Shown in pieces: positions 7,203 through 14,749 of a stretch of DNA of 16,646 nucleotides. This stretch comes from an uncultured Porphyromonadaceae bacterium (GTDB lineage Bacteria > Bacteroidota > Bacteroidia > Bacteroidales > Muribaculaceae): positions 1 through 16,646 of the forward strand of contig URCF01000020.1 in the NCBI GenBank assembly GCA_900546365.1. Reading direction: 5' to 3'. Position 1 is the stretch's first letter, and each line of letters starts with the position of its first letter. The position numbers and the translations under genes were made by a program. The notes beneath the pieces were generated by a model that worked only from the letters and a program-made list of their open reading frames with translations, was not told the origin of the DNA and did not search any database.

Positions 7203-9053
7203 ATGACTCCAATAGTTGCATTGCTTGGGATAGCCATCGCCACCGCTCCCGCCGACTCCACATTTTCCCGCGACCCGTTGGCCGAAGTTGTGGTCACCGG
7301 CTCCAATGAATCCGTTTCCAGAAACCTCCTCCCCTACACTGTCAGCGTGGTGGGGACACAGCAACTTGAAGCCGCGCCGCAAACCAAACTTCTGTCCATA
7401 CTTTCGGGTCGCGTGCCGAGCCTGTATGTCACTCAGCGAGGCGTGCTCGGATTCGGCGTAAGCACCGGAGGCAGCGGTCATATCAAACTTCGCGGCGTGG
7501 GTGGCGACCGCGCAAGTGCCGTGCTGATGATGGTGGACGGACAACCCCAATTCGCCGGAATCTACTCCCATCAGATTGCCGATTTCTACTCCAAGGAGTA
7601 TGTGGACCGCGTTGAGGTGCTCCGCGGCCCCGGCTCAGTGCTCTACGGTTCCAATGCCATGGCCGGTGTGATAAACGTAATCACCAAACATCCTGAAAAC
7701 GATGGCGTCAACACATCGATGGAGGTGCGCGGCGGCTCCTTCAACACCTGGCAGGCTTCGGCCACCAACATGGTGAAATACGGCAATTTCACCTCGCTCA
7801 TAGCCGGAGGGTATGACCACACCGACGGCTCGGTGAAAGATTTTTCCTTCAATCAGGCCTACGGCTACGCCAAGCTGGCCTACAGGATGTCGCCCAACTG
7901 GCAGGCAGTGGCCGACTACACCATCACCAACTTCAAAGGCAACGACCCGCTCTATCCCAAACTCGCCAACGAGCAGAGCACCGACATATATCATCAGAGC
8001 GTCACCCGCGGCGAGGCTTCCCTCACCGCCGTCAACCGCTACGGATCACGCACAAACGGTTCTGCGAGGATATACTACAGCTACGGCAACCATTTCATTG
8101 ACGACCCCCGTCATTTCCATTCCACTGACGACAGGCTCGGACTGCTTCTGTTTCAGAATATCAACATCTTTGAGCACTCCTCCTGGACTGTCGGATTTGA
8201 TTTCGACCGCTATTCGGGAAGAATACCCGTGTCCGGTGGCCAGCCCCACACCCAAGGGTCGCTCTCCACTCTCGAGCCTAAGCATATCACTGAATACTCC
8301 CCCTATATCACCGCCTCGCAGCGGTTGTTCAGCAACATCCTTACCCTCAACGCCGGAGTGCGCGTGGCCATGAGCAGCATGTTCCGCTCACAATGGGTGC
8401 CGCAGGCCGGATTTGCCATCAACCCGCTCCCATCCGATGACTTCACCATCAAAGGCTCAATGGCCAAGGGGTATCGCAACCCCTCGTTCCGCGAACTTTA
8501 TCTCTACCGTATGGCCAACCCCGACCTGCAGCCCGAGCAGATGGTGAACTACGAAGTGAGCCTTGACAAAAGTTTCGGACGGTGGCTGTCGCTCTCTGTC
8601 ACAGGCTATTTCACCCGCGGCTCGCAGATGATCCAGACCATCAACGCACGAAACACCAACACCGGGCGGTTCTACAACAAAGGTATCGAGACCACCATTC
8701 TCTCGCGCCCCATGTCATCGCTCACCCTCCACGCCTCCTACAGCTATCTCCACTCCTCGCTCCGCAATCTCACATGTGCTCCGCGCCACCAATATTATAT
8801 AGGTGCCGACTGGACACCCATCAAAAAGCTGCAACTCAGCGCCATGCTCAACGGCGTGGCCCGTATGCTCGCCGATGTGGACATGCCGCTGCAAAGCTAC
8901 GCCACTCTCGCCTTCAACAGCGTCTATCATATGACAGACAACATCGCCCTCACCCTCGCGCTTGAGAATATCACCTGCGCCCGCTACACCATTGTGCCAG
9001 GCTATGAGATGCCCGGCATCACAGCCATGGGCGGCATAAAACTGAAATTCTAA
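7203..9053 (+). CDS. TonB-dependent outer-membrane receptor (CirA/FepA-like, small)
   Basis: This 616-residue protein is an outer-membrane gated channel powered by TonB. A short hydrophobic signal segment (1-17, ending APA) lacks a positive charge, which is unusual. The TonB-box-like EVVVTGS follows at about 28-34. The plug domain then carries HIKLRGVGGDRASAVLMMVDG, VDRVEVLRGPGSVLYGSNAMAG and VINVITK, all standard plug blocks. The rest is a beta barrel of alternating aromatic strands, with the conserved YRNPSFRELY turn in the second half and a terminal phenylalanine (KLKF) suited to the BAM machinery. There is no carboxypeptidase-like N-terminal domain and no SusD partner, so this looks like a metal, cofactor or siderophore receptor rather than a glycan receptor. 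The substrate is unknown. A DUF362 lipoprotein gene starts 12 bases downstream. Confidence 0.93.
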   Translation: MTPIVALLGIAIATAPADSTFSRDPLAEVVVTGSNESVSRNLLPYTVSVVGTQQLEAAPQTKLLSILSGRVPSLYVTQRGVLGFGVSTGGSGHIKLRGVGGDRASAVLMMVDGQPQFAGIYSHQIADFYSKEYVDRVEVLRGPGSVLYGSNAMAGVINVITKHPENDGVNTSMEVRGGSFNTWQASATNMVKYGNFTSLIAGGYDHTDGSVKDFSFNQAYGYAKLAYRMSPNWQAVADYTITNFKGNDPLYPKLANEQSTDIYHQSVTRGEASLTAVNRYGSRTNGSARIYYSYGNHFIDDPRHFHSTDDRLGLLLFQNINIFEHSSWTVGFDFDRYSGRIPVSGGQPHTQGSLSTLEPKHITEYSPYITASQRLFSNILTLNAGVRVAMSSMFRSQWVPQAGFAINPLPSDDFTIKGSMAKGYRNPSFRELYLYRMANPDLQPEQMVNYEVSLDKSFGRWLSLSVTGYFTRGSQMIQTINARNTNTGRFYNKGIETTILSRPMSSLTLHASYSYLHSSLRNLTCAPRHQYYIGADWTPIKKLQLSAMLNGVARMLADVDMPLQSYATLAFNSVYHMTDNIALTLALENITCARYTIVPGYEMPGITAMGGIKLKF

Positions 9054-9065
9054 TCCATTATCCTT

Positions 9066-10049
9066 ATGAAACCTCTAATCTATCTCTCATTGGCCGCCGC
9101 CATGATGTCAGCATCGGCTTGTGCCAAAACCTCCGCTTCCTCCGAAGCCCGGACAGAAACCACCGACTCCGTAGCCACTGTTTACCACATCAAGGAGATA
9201 TCACCGGAGTCACTCCTTAAAATCTACAAGGTCCTCGGTCGCGAGGCCCACGGCAAAGTGGGTGTGAAAATCTCCACCGGCGAAAGCATGAAATCCAACC
9301 ATCTGTCGCCCACCCTGATTGCGCCTCTGGTGTCAAGCCTCAACGGTACCCTCATCGAGTGCAACACCGCCTATCCCGGCAACCGCAACACCACCGAAGC
9401 CCACCTGCAGGCCATCAAGGACCATGGCTACACCGCCATAGCTCCGGTGGACATCATGGATGCCGAAGGCGACACCGCTATCACCATCAACGGTGGCAAA
9501 CATCTTCCCTACGACATTGTGGGCAAGAATTTCCTGAACTACGATTTCATGGTGGTGCTCTCCCATTTCAAGGGCCACGCCATGGGTGGCCTCGGAGGTG
9601 CCCTCAAAAACATCTCTATCGGCATCGGCTCGTCCGACGGCAAAGCATGGATCCACACCGCCGGCAAAACACGCAACCCGGCCGAACTGTGGAGCAACCT
9701 CCCCGAGCAGGATGTTTTTCTTGAATCAATGGCCGACGCATGCAAAGGGGTGATTGACCATATCGGCAGCAACAATGTGCTGTATATCAATGTAGCCAAC
9801 AATCTTTCGGTGGATTGCGACTGCAACGGCAACCCCGCCACCCCTGAAATGAAAGACCTCGGAATATTCGCCTCACTTGACCCCGTGGCCCTCGACAGAG
9901 CCTGCGTTGACGCGGTGTTCAACTCCTCCGACCCCGGAAAAGGTGACCTCATCGAGCGCATCAATTCGCGCCACGGCACCCACACCATCACCGCAGCCGA
10001 ACAGCTCGGCCTCGGCACTCAAAACTATAAAATCGTGACCATCGAATAA
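9066..10049 (+). CDS. DUF362-family lipoprotein, probable exported metal/Fe-S-centre protein
   Basis: This 327-residue protein begins with a lipoprotein signal: a hydrophobic stretch at 4-18 and the lipobox ASAC ending at Cys19, so it should be anchored in the periplasm or outer membrane. The rest matches DUF362. It has SHFKGHAMGGLGGALKN (166-182) with His167 and His171, a glycine/serine loop IGIGSSDGK, and NLSVDCDCNGNPATP (247-260) with Cys251 and Cys253. ASLDPVALDRACVD (269-282) follows. Many DUF362 proteins carry a ferredoxin-like cysteine block between the second and third of these segments; only a short linker (about 194-215) is present here. The gene is 12 bases after the TonB receptor gene and before a terminator, so the two form an operon. 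The biochemical function is not known. Confidence 0.8.
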   Translation: MKPLIYLSLAAAMMSASACAKTSASSEARTETTDSVATVYHIKEISPESLLKIYKVLGREAHGKVGVKISTGESMKSNHLSPTLIAPLVSSLNGTLIECNTAYPGNRNTTEAHLQAIKDHGYTAIAPVDIMDAEGDTAITINGGKHLPYDIVGKNFLNYDFMVVLSHFKGHAMGGLGGALKNISIGIGSSDGKAWIHTAGKTRNPAELWSNLPEQDVFLESMADACKGVIDHIGSNNVLYINVANNLSVDCDCNGNPATPEMKDLGIFASLDPVALDRACVDAVFNSSDPGKGDLIERINSRHGTHTITAAEQLGLGTQNYKIVTIE

Positions 10050-10067
10050 TCACCACGCCACACAACA

Positions 10068-10107
10068 ATATGCGGACGCCACCACCATCGCGTCCGCATA
10101 TTTTTTT
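10068..10107 (+). terminator. strong intrinsic terminator of the receptor/DUF362 operon
   Basis: A perfect 12-bp stem (10068-10079 with 10090-10101) with a 10-base loop runs straight into a T tract (10101-10107). It begins 19 bases after the DUF362 stop codon. The T tract merges into the promoter of the next gene, leaving no spacer. Confidence 0.88.
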
Positions 10108-10108
10108 G

Positions 10109-10116
10109 TACTTTTG
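10109..10116 (+). promoter_or_regulatory. -7 promoter box for the MFS exporter gene
   Basis: TACTTTTG is a perfect TAnnTTTG box one base after the terminator's T tract and 24 bases before the ATG at 10140. A -33 element would have to lie inside the terminator hairpin, where no TTTG is present. Confidence 0.5.
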
Positions 10117-10139
10117 CAGCGGTAAAAAAGATTTGCATC

Positions 10140-11345
10140 ATGACCCACACCTATTGCCCAGCCGCTCCGCAGGAGAAGCTGTGGAACGCAAACTATTGGA
10201 AAGTGATGACCAGCAACTTCCTGCTCTTCTTCGCCTTCTATATCCTCACTCCTCTTCTTCCGCTCTACCTCAACGCGCAGTTTCAGGCCAACAAGGATAT
10301 GATTGGCATAGTATTGTCGGGATACGTGATAGCCACGCTCCTCATCCGCCCCTTCAGCGGATTCATCGTTGACACCTTCAACCGCAAGAAAGTGCTGATG
10401 CTCTGCTTCTTCACATTCTTCATCTGCTTCGCCGGATACATAGGAGCCGGCACCTTACTGATGTTTGCCATCGTGCGCACCATGCACGGCATCCCTTTCG
10501 GAGCCACCACTGTGGCCAACTCCACCGTAGCCATAGATGTGCTCCCCTCCTCCCGACGCAACGAAGGAATCGGCTTCTACGGGTTGAGCAACAACATCGC
10601 CATGGCCATCGCTCCCTCCGCAGGCATCTACATCTATTCCGCCACCGCCAACTTCGGCCTGCTCTTCTGGCTCGCCCTCGTCCTCGCGCTGGCCGGATTC
10701 ATCTGCTCCACCACAGTCAAGCTGCCACAACGAGCCTCAATACAAGGCAAGCCCAAAATCTCGCTTGACCATTTCTTTCTCGGCAAAGCGTGGCTCATGG
10801 CCATCAACATCTGCTTCTTCGGCCTCTGCTGGGGCGTGATGAGCAACTATGTGGCCATCTATGGCAAGGAACAGCTCGGCATCACCGACGGCACAGGGCT
10901 GTTTTTCCTGATACTATCCACCGGCCTGATGCTCGCACGGCTGTTAGGTCGTAAACGGCTCCGCGCCGGACTCATTACACAAAGTTGTGCCATTGGCGTT
11001 TGCCTATCGTTGGTAGGGTATATCCTCTTCGCCACAGGGCTCGGCGCATGGACCTACTACCTCTCGGCACTCTTCGTGGGCCTCGGCAACGGACAGATGT
11101 ACCCGGCGTTTCTCAACATGTTTGTCACCGTTGCCCGCCACGACCAGCGCGGCACCGCCAACTCCTCCATACTCATCTCCTGGGACCTCGGCATGGGATT
11201 TGGCATACTGCTCGGAGGATTTGTGGCCGAATACATCAGCTATCAGGCTGCGTTTTGGCTGGCGGCTGCAATGCAAGCCATCGGCACAGCACTGTTTCTT
11301 CTGGCCACACGACACTTCTACCTCGCGAGAAAATTACACGATTAG
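10140..11345 (+). CDS. MFS transporter, probable drug/metabolite exporter
   Basis: This 401-residue polytopic protein has about twelve hydrophobic segments and the length of a standard major facilitator. The loop between helices 2 and 3 carries motif A, read here as GFIVDTFNRKKVL (about 79-91), with the conserved aspartate and basic pair. The second half has a weaker repeat (ARLLGRKRLRAG). No long soluble domain is present. The composition resembles proton-driven exporters of the YfcJ/arabinose-efflux type, but the substrate cannot be read from the sequence. It has its own promoter at 10109-10116, and its stop codon is directly followed by the tRNA-Leu promoter. The neighbouring receptor and DUF362 genes are on the same strand but are separated by a strong terminator. 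Confidence 0.87.
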   Translation: MTHTYCPAAPQEKLWNANYWKVMTSNFLLFFAFYILTPLLPLYLNAQFQANKDMIGIVLSGYVIATLLIRPFSGFIVDTFNRKKVLMLCFFTFFICFAGYIGAGTLLMFAIVRTMHGIPFGATTVANSTVAIDVLPSSRRNEGIGFYGLSNNIAMAIAPSAGIYIYSATANFGLLFWLALVLALAGFICSTTVKLPQRASIQGKPKISLDHFFLGKAWLMAINICFFGLCWGVMSNYVAIYGKEQLGITDGTGLFFLILSTGLMLARLLGRKRLRAGLITQSCAIGVCLSLVGYILFATGLGAWTYYLSALFVGLGNGQMYPAFLNMFVTVARHDQRGTANSSILISWDLGMGFGILLGGFVAEYISYQAAFWLAAAMQAIGTALFLLATRHFYLARKLHD

Positions 11346-11376
11346 TTTGCACATTCGCAAAATATCGCTACCTTTG
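11346..11376 (+). promoter_or_regulatory. canonical Bacteroidetes promoter of tRNA-Leu
   Basis: TTTG at 11346-11349, a 19-base spacer and TACCTTTG at 11369-11376 match the full -33/-7 consensus exactly. The -33 box starts on the first base after the MFS stop codon. The mature tRNA begins 11 bases beyond the -7 box, so the primary transcript has only a few leader bases. Confidence 0.8.
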
Positions 11377-11387
11377 CACTCACCAAT

Positions 11388-11469
11388 GCCCGGATGGCGG
11401 AATCGGTAGACGCGCTGGTCTCAAACACCAGTGGGGCGACCCATCTCGGTTCGAGCCCGAGTCCGGGTA
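11388..11469 (+). tRNA. tRNA-Leu (anticodon CAA)
   Basis: The 82-base sequence folds as a class II tRNA. The acceptor stem is GCCCGGA with TCCGGGT, with a G-U first pair and discriminator A at 11469. A D arm with GCG/CGC and the GG of the loop follows. The anticodon stem is CTGGT/ACCAG around CTCAAAC, which places CAA as the anticodon. A long variable arm (GGGGCGACCC region) and a T arm CTCGG-TTCGAGC-CCGAG complete it. The long variable arm and discriminator A fit leucine. The 3' CCA is not encoded. Confidence 0.95.
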
Positions 11470-11472
11470 CTG

Positions 11473-11514
11473 ATAATGACTGACGATCACTTGATTTTCA
11501 GTCATTATTTTTTT
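11473..11514 (+). terminator. intrinsic terminator of tRNA-Leu
   Basis: A perfect 11-bp stem (11473-11483 with 11498-11508) with a 14-base loop is followed by seven T residues (11508-11514). It starts three bases after the tRNA's discriminator base. Confidence 0.85.
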
Positions 11515-11587
11515 GTTTCAGGATGCAATGATATGCCCCTGTTGATAAGCTGGCCTAATTGTAAAAAAAGTATTTGTTGACATAAAG

Positions 11588-11723
11588 TATTTTTGCTAAC
11601 TTAGCAGACGGAAAGGACTGTGGCAACAGTTGTTATCCATTTTTTTGATTGACGGAATTGTTACGCTGAAAAGGGAGCCCATTCGGGATATCATCAGTGT
11701 CAACCCATTAAAAACCCAGAATC
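11588..11723 (+). promoter_or_regulatory. promoter box and long leader of the barrel gene
   Basis: The 208-base gap after the tRNA terminator holds a perfect TAnnTTTG box, TATTTTTG, at 11588-11595. A TTTG at 11573-11576 is too close to be a standard -33 element. The leader to the ATG at 11724 would be about 120 bases, much longer than others here. It contains a small stem (617-621 with 626-630, in 11600s numbering) and a T-rich run at 11641-11647, but no riboswitch or leader peptide I recognise. Confidence 0.4.
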
Positions 11724-12623
11724 ATGAGGCTGCATTTATTATACTTTCTTATAATGACCGTTATGTCGGGTAGCTATTGCTATGCTCAAGAACCGCAGAA
11801 TGTCCCCGCTGATAGCTATGGTATGGTGAAAACAAATATCAGAGTGGCCTATGACTACACTAATGCACCTGTATCCAACCATTTTAATGCCCGCGTGTCT
11901 TACGAGTTCCTAAAAAACAAAAAATTCACGCTGACGGCAAATGCAAATTACAACTCGCTTCAGTCAGACTTTTCTGCCTATAATCTCGGATCAGGGTATG
12001 ACCTGCAGCAAATGGGCATGAATAAAACACATCTGTATGGACAGTTTGGGGTTTCCGCGTCATTCCGTTGCCAACTTTTTGGCCGTCCGTTCATGGCATT
12101 CGGAACAGCGTCGGCCGACTGGGGTGACAAGCATTTTCAGCGCGTATCCGGCATAGTGATGGGTATGTTTATGTTGCGTGCAAACAGAAATACTCAATTT
12201 GGCATAGGACCACTCGTGCTGATTAATTCAACAACAAAAGTTCCTGCTTTCATTGTATTCATGTATCGCCATCGCTTCAACGATTATCTTGCTCTGAATC
12301 TATACGGGGGTATGCTCGGGCTTGATTATTCTCCCACAAAGTCAGACTTGGTAACCATTGGGGGAGACATTGATGTGAGGTCATTTTACTTTCAGCCACA
12401 CCACACCGATTTACCCAAAAGGTGCCGGTACACAAACACCAATTTTCGTCCCGGTGTAAAGTACAAACGTAGGCTCGCCACTAACTTCTACGGCGAAATA
12501 CAGGGTGGTGTGATAGTTAAAATGTCAAGTCGCGTTACAGGCGTGTCGGGAACTAAAAGATATTTCGATCTTCCAATGCCGACACGGCCGTTCATACAAG
12601 TTGCGTTTAATTACGCTTTATAA
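11724..12623 (+). CDS. uncharacterised outer-membrane beta-barrel protein
   Basis: This 299-residue protein has a clear signal peptide (1-21, cleavage after YCYA). The mature part is made of alternating hydrophobic and polar strands rich in Tyr, Phe, Asn and Gly (TLTANANYNSLQSD, HLYGQFGVSASFR, GGDIDVRSFYFQPHH), ending FIQVAFNYAL with an aromatic-rich last strand. About ten strands would form a closed barrel. I do not recognise a named family; it resembles the many Bacteroidetes barrel proteins of unknown function. The G+C content is visibly lower than in the flanking genes, and AT-ending codons are more common, hinting at a different history. It lies 23 bases before the beta-lactamase gene on the same strand, so the two may be co-transcribed. 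No function is proposed. Confidence 0.7.
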   Translation: MRLHLLYFLIMTVMSGSYCYAQEPQNVPADSYGMVKTNIRVAYDYTNAPVSNHFNARVSYEFLKNKKFTLTANANYNSLQSDFSAYNLGSGYDLQQMGMNKTHLYGQFGVSASFRCQLFGRPFMAFGTASADWGDKHFQRVSGIVMGMFMLRANRNTQFGIGPLVLINSTTKVPAFIVFMYRHRFNDYLALNLYGGMLGLDYSPTKSDLVTIGGDIDVRSFYFQPHHTDLPKRCRYTNTNFRPGVKYKRRLATNFYGEIQGGVIVKMSSRVTGVSGTKRYFDLPMPTRPFIQVAFNYAL

Positions 12624-12646
12624 ATTATATTTACAACAGTCAGCGT

Positions 12647-13618
12647 ATGAAATATAGCCTTGTAGCTTTTGCAATAAAACACAATCCTTTCATACAAACA
12701 CTTATTCCGGGCATCGTCCTTGCTTTGACGGCGGTGGCGTGGGGGTGCGCCGGGCGCGGCCATGCTTCGCCGGAGGCCGCGAGCACCTGCGACAGCCTGA
12801 GAAACGAGCTGCGCCAAATAGCCCATACCACACCGGGGCTGGTTGGTATCGCCGTCATCACCCCCGATGGTGACACTATCACCGTCAACAACGACTCCAT
12901 CTATCAGATGATGAGTGTGTTCAAGCTACATCAGGCCATTGCCGTGGCCCATACGCTCGACACCATGGGGGTGTCGCTTGACACCATCATATCGTTTCCG
13001 CGCTCGGAAATGAACCCCGACACATGGTCGCCGATGCTCAAGGAGCACACCGAACAGCAACTCAACATTCCGGTCAGGGAGCTGCTGCGCTACACCCTCC
13101 AGCAGAGCGACAACAATGCAAGCAACCTGATGTTCAGCCGGATTGTATCCACCCATGATTGCGACAGATTCATTCGCGAGGCCACAGGCATCAACGACTT
13201 TTCAATCCAATACACGGAGCAGCAGATGTTTGACAACCATGATTTGGCCGATGGCAACCACAGCACCCCACTTGCCTGTGCCCGACTGATACACCAGCTG
13301 TTCACCGATTCTATAGTATCACCGGACAAACAGTCCGCTCTCCAACAGATTCTGCTTGACTGCCGGACCGGACTTGACCGCATCTATGCCCCTCTTAAGG
13401 ATAAGGAAGGTGTGACTCTGGCTCACAAAACAGGCAGCGGAAACAGAAATTCTTCCGGCGAGCTGATGGCTCACAACGATGTGGGCCGGGTGATGCTCCC
13501 CGACGGACGCACCTACGAATTGGCCGTGCTCGTCCGAAACTTCAACGGCACCGAAGCCGAAGCAGCAGCCGTTATTGCAAAAATTTCCGCCGCTGTTTAC
13601 CAAGCGTTCGCCCGATAG
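12647..13618 (+). CDS. class A beta-lactamase, Bacteroidales CfxA/CepA-like (subclass A2), probable lipoprotein
   Basis: This 323-residue serine beta-lactamase has all the active-site blocks. These are SVFK at 90-93 (Ser70/Lys73 in standard numbering), SDN at 154-156, an omega-loop glutamate in YTEQQM (Glu191, equivalent to Glu166) and KTGSG at 261-265. The TExxM omega loop without the usual LN pair is typical of CfxA, CepA and CblA relatives. A hydrophobic stretch at 15-33 ends in the lipobox-like AWGC (Cys34), suggesting lipidation. The 14-residue stretch before it is long, and the true start could be later, but no better ATG exists. No own promoter is evident in the 23-base gap to the barrel gene. 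Cephalosporin preference is family knowledge; the activity of this protein is untested. Confidence 0.9.
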   Translation: MKYSLVAFAIKHNPFIQTLIPGIVLALTAVAWGCAGRGHASPEAASTCDSLRNELRQIAHTTPGLVGIAVITPDGDTITVNNDSIYQMMSVFKLHQAIAVAHTLDTMGVSLDTIISFPRSEMNPDTWSPMLKEHTEQQLNIPVRELLRYTLQQSDNNASNLMFSRIVSTHDCDRFIREATGINDFSIQYTEQQMFDNHDLADGNHSTPLACARLIHQLFTDSIVSPDKQSALQQILLDCRTGLDRIYAPLKDKEGVTLAHKTGSGNRNSSGELMAHNDVGRVMLPDGRTYELAVLVRNFNGTEAEAAAVIAKISAAVYQAFAR

Positions 13619-13635
13619 CGTCTGCCACAATTACA

Positions 13636-13678
13636 CAAAAAAGGCATGAGGATTGCCGGAAAGCAAAGCCTCATGCCT
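13636..13678 (-). terminator. intrinsic terminator of the GH130 operon
   Basis: A perfect 10-bp stem (13642-13651 with 13669-13678) encloses a nested TTGC/GCAA hairpin. On the minus strand it is followed by a T tract (complement of the A run 13637-13642). There is no T run on the other side, so it serves the minus-strand phosphorylase message. The convergent beta-lactamase gene ends 18 bases away. Confidence 0.78.
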
Positions 13679-13698
13679 GGAATATGGTTTATCTATGT

Positions 13699-14706
13699 TC
13701 AGATTATGCTGTTGGCCTTGGTCCACTCCACAAGTTCGGGAATGTAGGCAAACGCCAGCGAGGTGACTGTGTCGGCGCAGCCATAGTACACAGCCAGACG
13801 GCCTGTTTCAGGATCGTGCAACGCAGCGCAGGGGAATGTGACATTGGGCACATCACCGGTCAATTCATAGATCTCACGGGGCGAAATCAGATATGGACCA
13901 CTGCGGGCTATCACCTTCCAAGGCTGCTCGAGGTCGAGCAGAGCTGACCCGAATGCATACACATAGCCATTGCACGAGCGGAGCACACCGTGGTAAATCA
14001 GCAGCCACCCTTCGGATGTTTCAATAGGAATCGGGCCCGCGCCGATTTTCATGCACTGCCAGGCACTGAGCTCAAACGGAGCCGGTGCCATCACATGACG
14101 ATGACGGCCCCAGAACTCCATGTCGGGCGACTCGCTGTAGAATATATCGCCGAAAGGAGTGTGGCCGGTGTCACTGGGGCGCGACAGCATGGCGAAATTG
14201 CCGTTGATCTTTTTGGGGAACATCACACCGTTGCGGTTGTACGGCAGGAAAGCGTTCTCCAGCTGATGGAATGTTTCAAAATCAGTGGTCCAGGCGGCAC
14301 CGATGGTAGGGCCATGGTAGCCATTGCACCAGGTCACATAATACTTATCCTCGATTTTGGCAACGCGAGGATCGTAGCCATACACCCATTCAGCCACTTC
14401 AGAGTCAGCACCGGTGAGGCGGAAATCCTCTTCGTTGATGTCCCATTTGATGCCGTCCTTTGAAAAGCCCACATGGATACGCATTCTGCGGTTGGTGTCG
14501 TCACAACGGAACACACCGGCAAAGTTGTATTCGCCTTTTTTGAACGGCACAACAGCCGAATTGAATATACTGTTGGATGTGCTCAAGGCATTACGGGGTA
14601 TGATGGGATTCTCGCTGTAGCGCCACATCACATCCTTGCACCCTTCCGGGCGGTCCTGCCACGGCATATTGGGCAGCGGCTGGCCTGAGATTTTGAGTTT
14701 GCTCAT
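13699..14706 (-). CDS. GH130 beta-mannoside phosphorylase
   Basis: This 335-residue cytosolic enzyme has the five-bladed-propeller composition of GH130. The family cleaves beta-1,4-mannosides with phosphate, yielding mannose 1-phosphate. Visible blocks include NPIIPRNA (33-40), the VYGYDPRVAKIEDKYYVTW segment (108-126), in which Asp112 of the DPR motif is the expected proton donor, GPTIGAAWTTDF, MLSRPS, GAGPIP and WLLIYHG. The ATG at 14706 gives the standard N-terminus; an earlier in-frame codon at 14874 lies inside the permease gene. Length and the GPTIGAAWTTDF motif fit the mannooligosaccharide or mannosyl-GlcNAc phosphorylase branch better than the mannosyl-glucose branch, but I cannot place it firmly. 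It is second in an operon behind a permease (43-base gap) and is followed by a terminator. Confidence 0.88.
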   Translation of the reverse strand: MSKLKISGQPLPNMPWQDRPEGCKDVMWRYSENPIIPRNALSTSNSIFNSAVVPFKKGEYNFAGVFRCDDTNRRMRIHVGFSKDGIKWDINEEDFRLTGADSEVAEWVYGYDPRVAKIEDKYYVTWCNGYHGPTIGAAWTTDFETFHQLENAFLPYNRNGVMFPKKINGNFAMLSRPSDTGHTPFGDIFYSESPDMEFWGRHRHVMAPAPFELSAWQCMKIGAGPIPIETSEGWLLIYHGVLRSCNGYVYAFGSALLDLEQPWKVIARSGPYLISPREIYELTGDVPNVTFPCAALHDPETGRLAVYYGCADTVTSLAFAYIPELVEWTKANSII

Positions 14707-14749
14707 TTGATGGTTTTCTATTGGAAATATAATGATACGTTCTTTATAA

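Noticed and set aside
11617..11647. Attenuator in the leader of the barrel gene
   Set aside because: The stem is only 5 bp and the T-rich run begins about ten bases after it, too weak and too far apart for an intrinsic terminator.
11388..12800. Integration site at tRNA-Leu with a downstream repeat of its 3' end
   Set aside because: I looked for a copy of the T-arm/acceptor sequence downstream and found none. No integrase gene is present.
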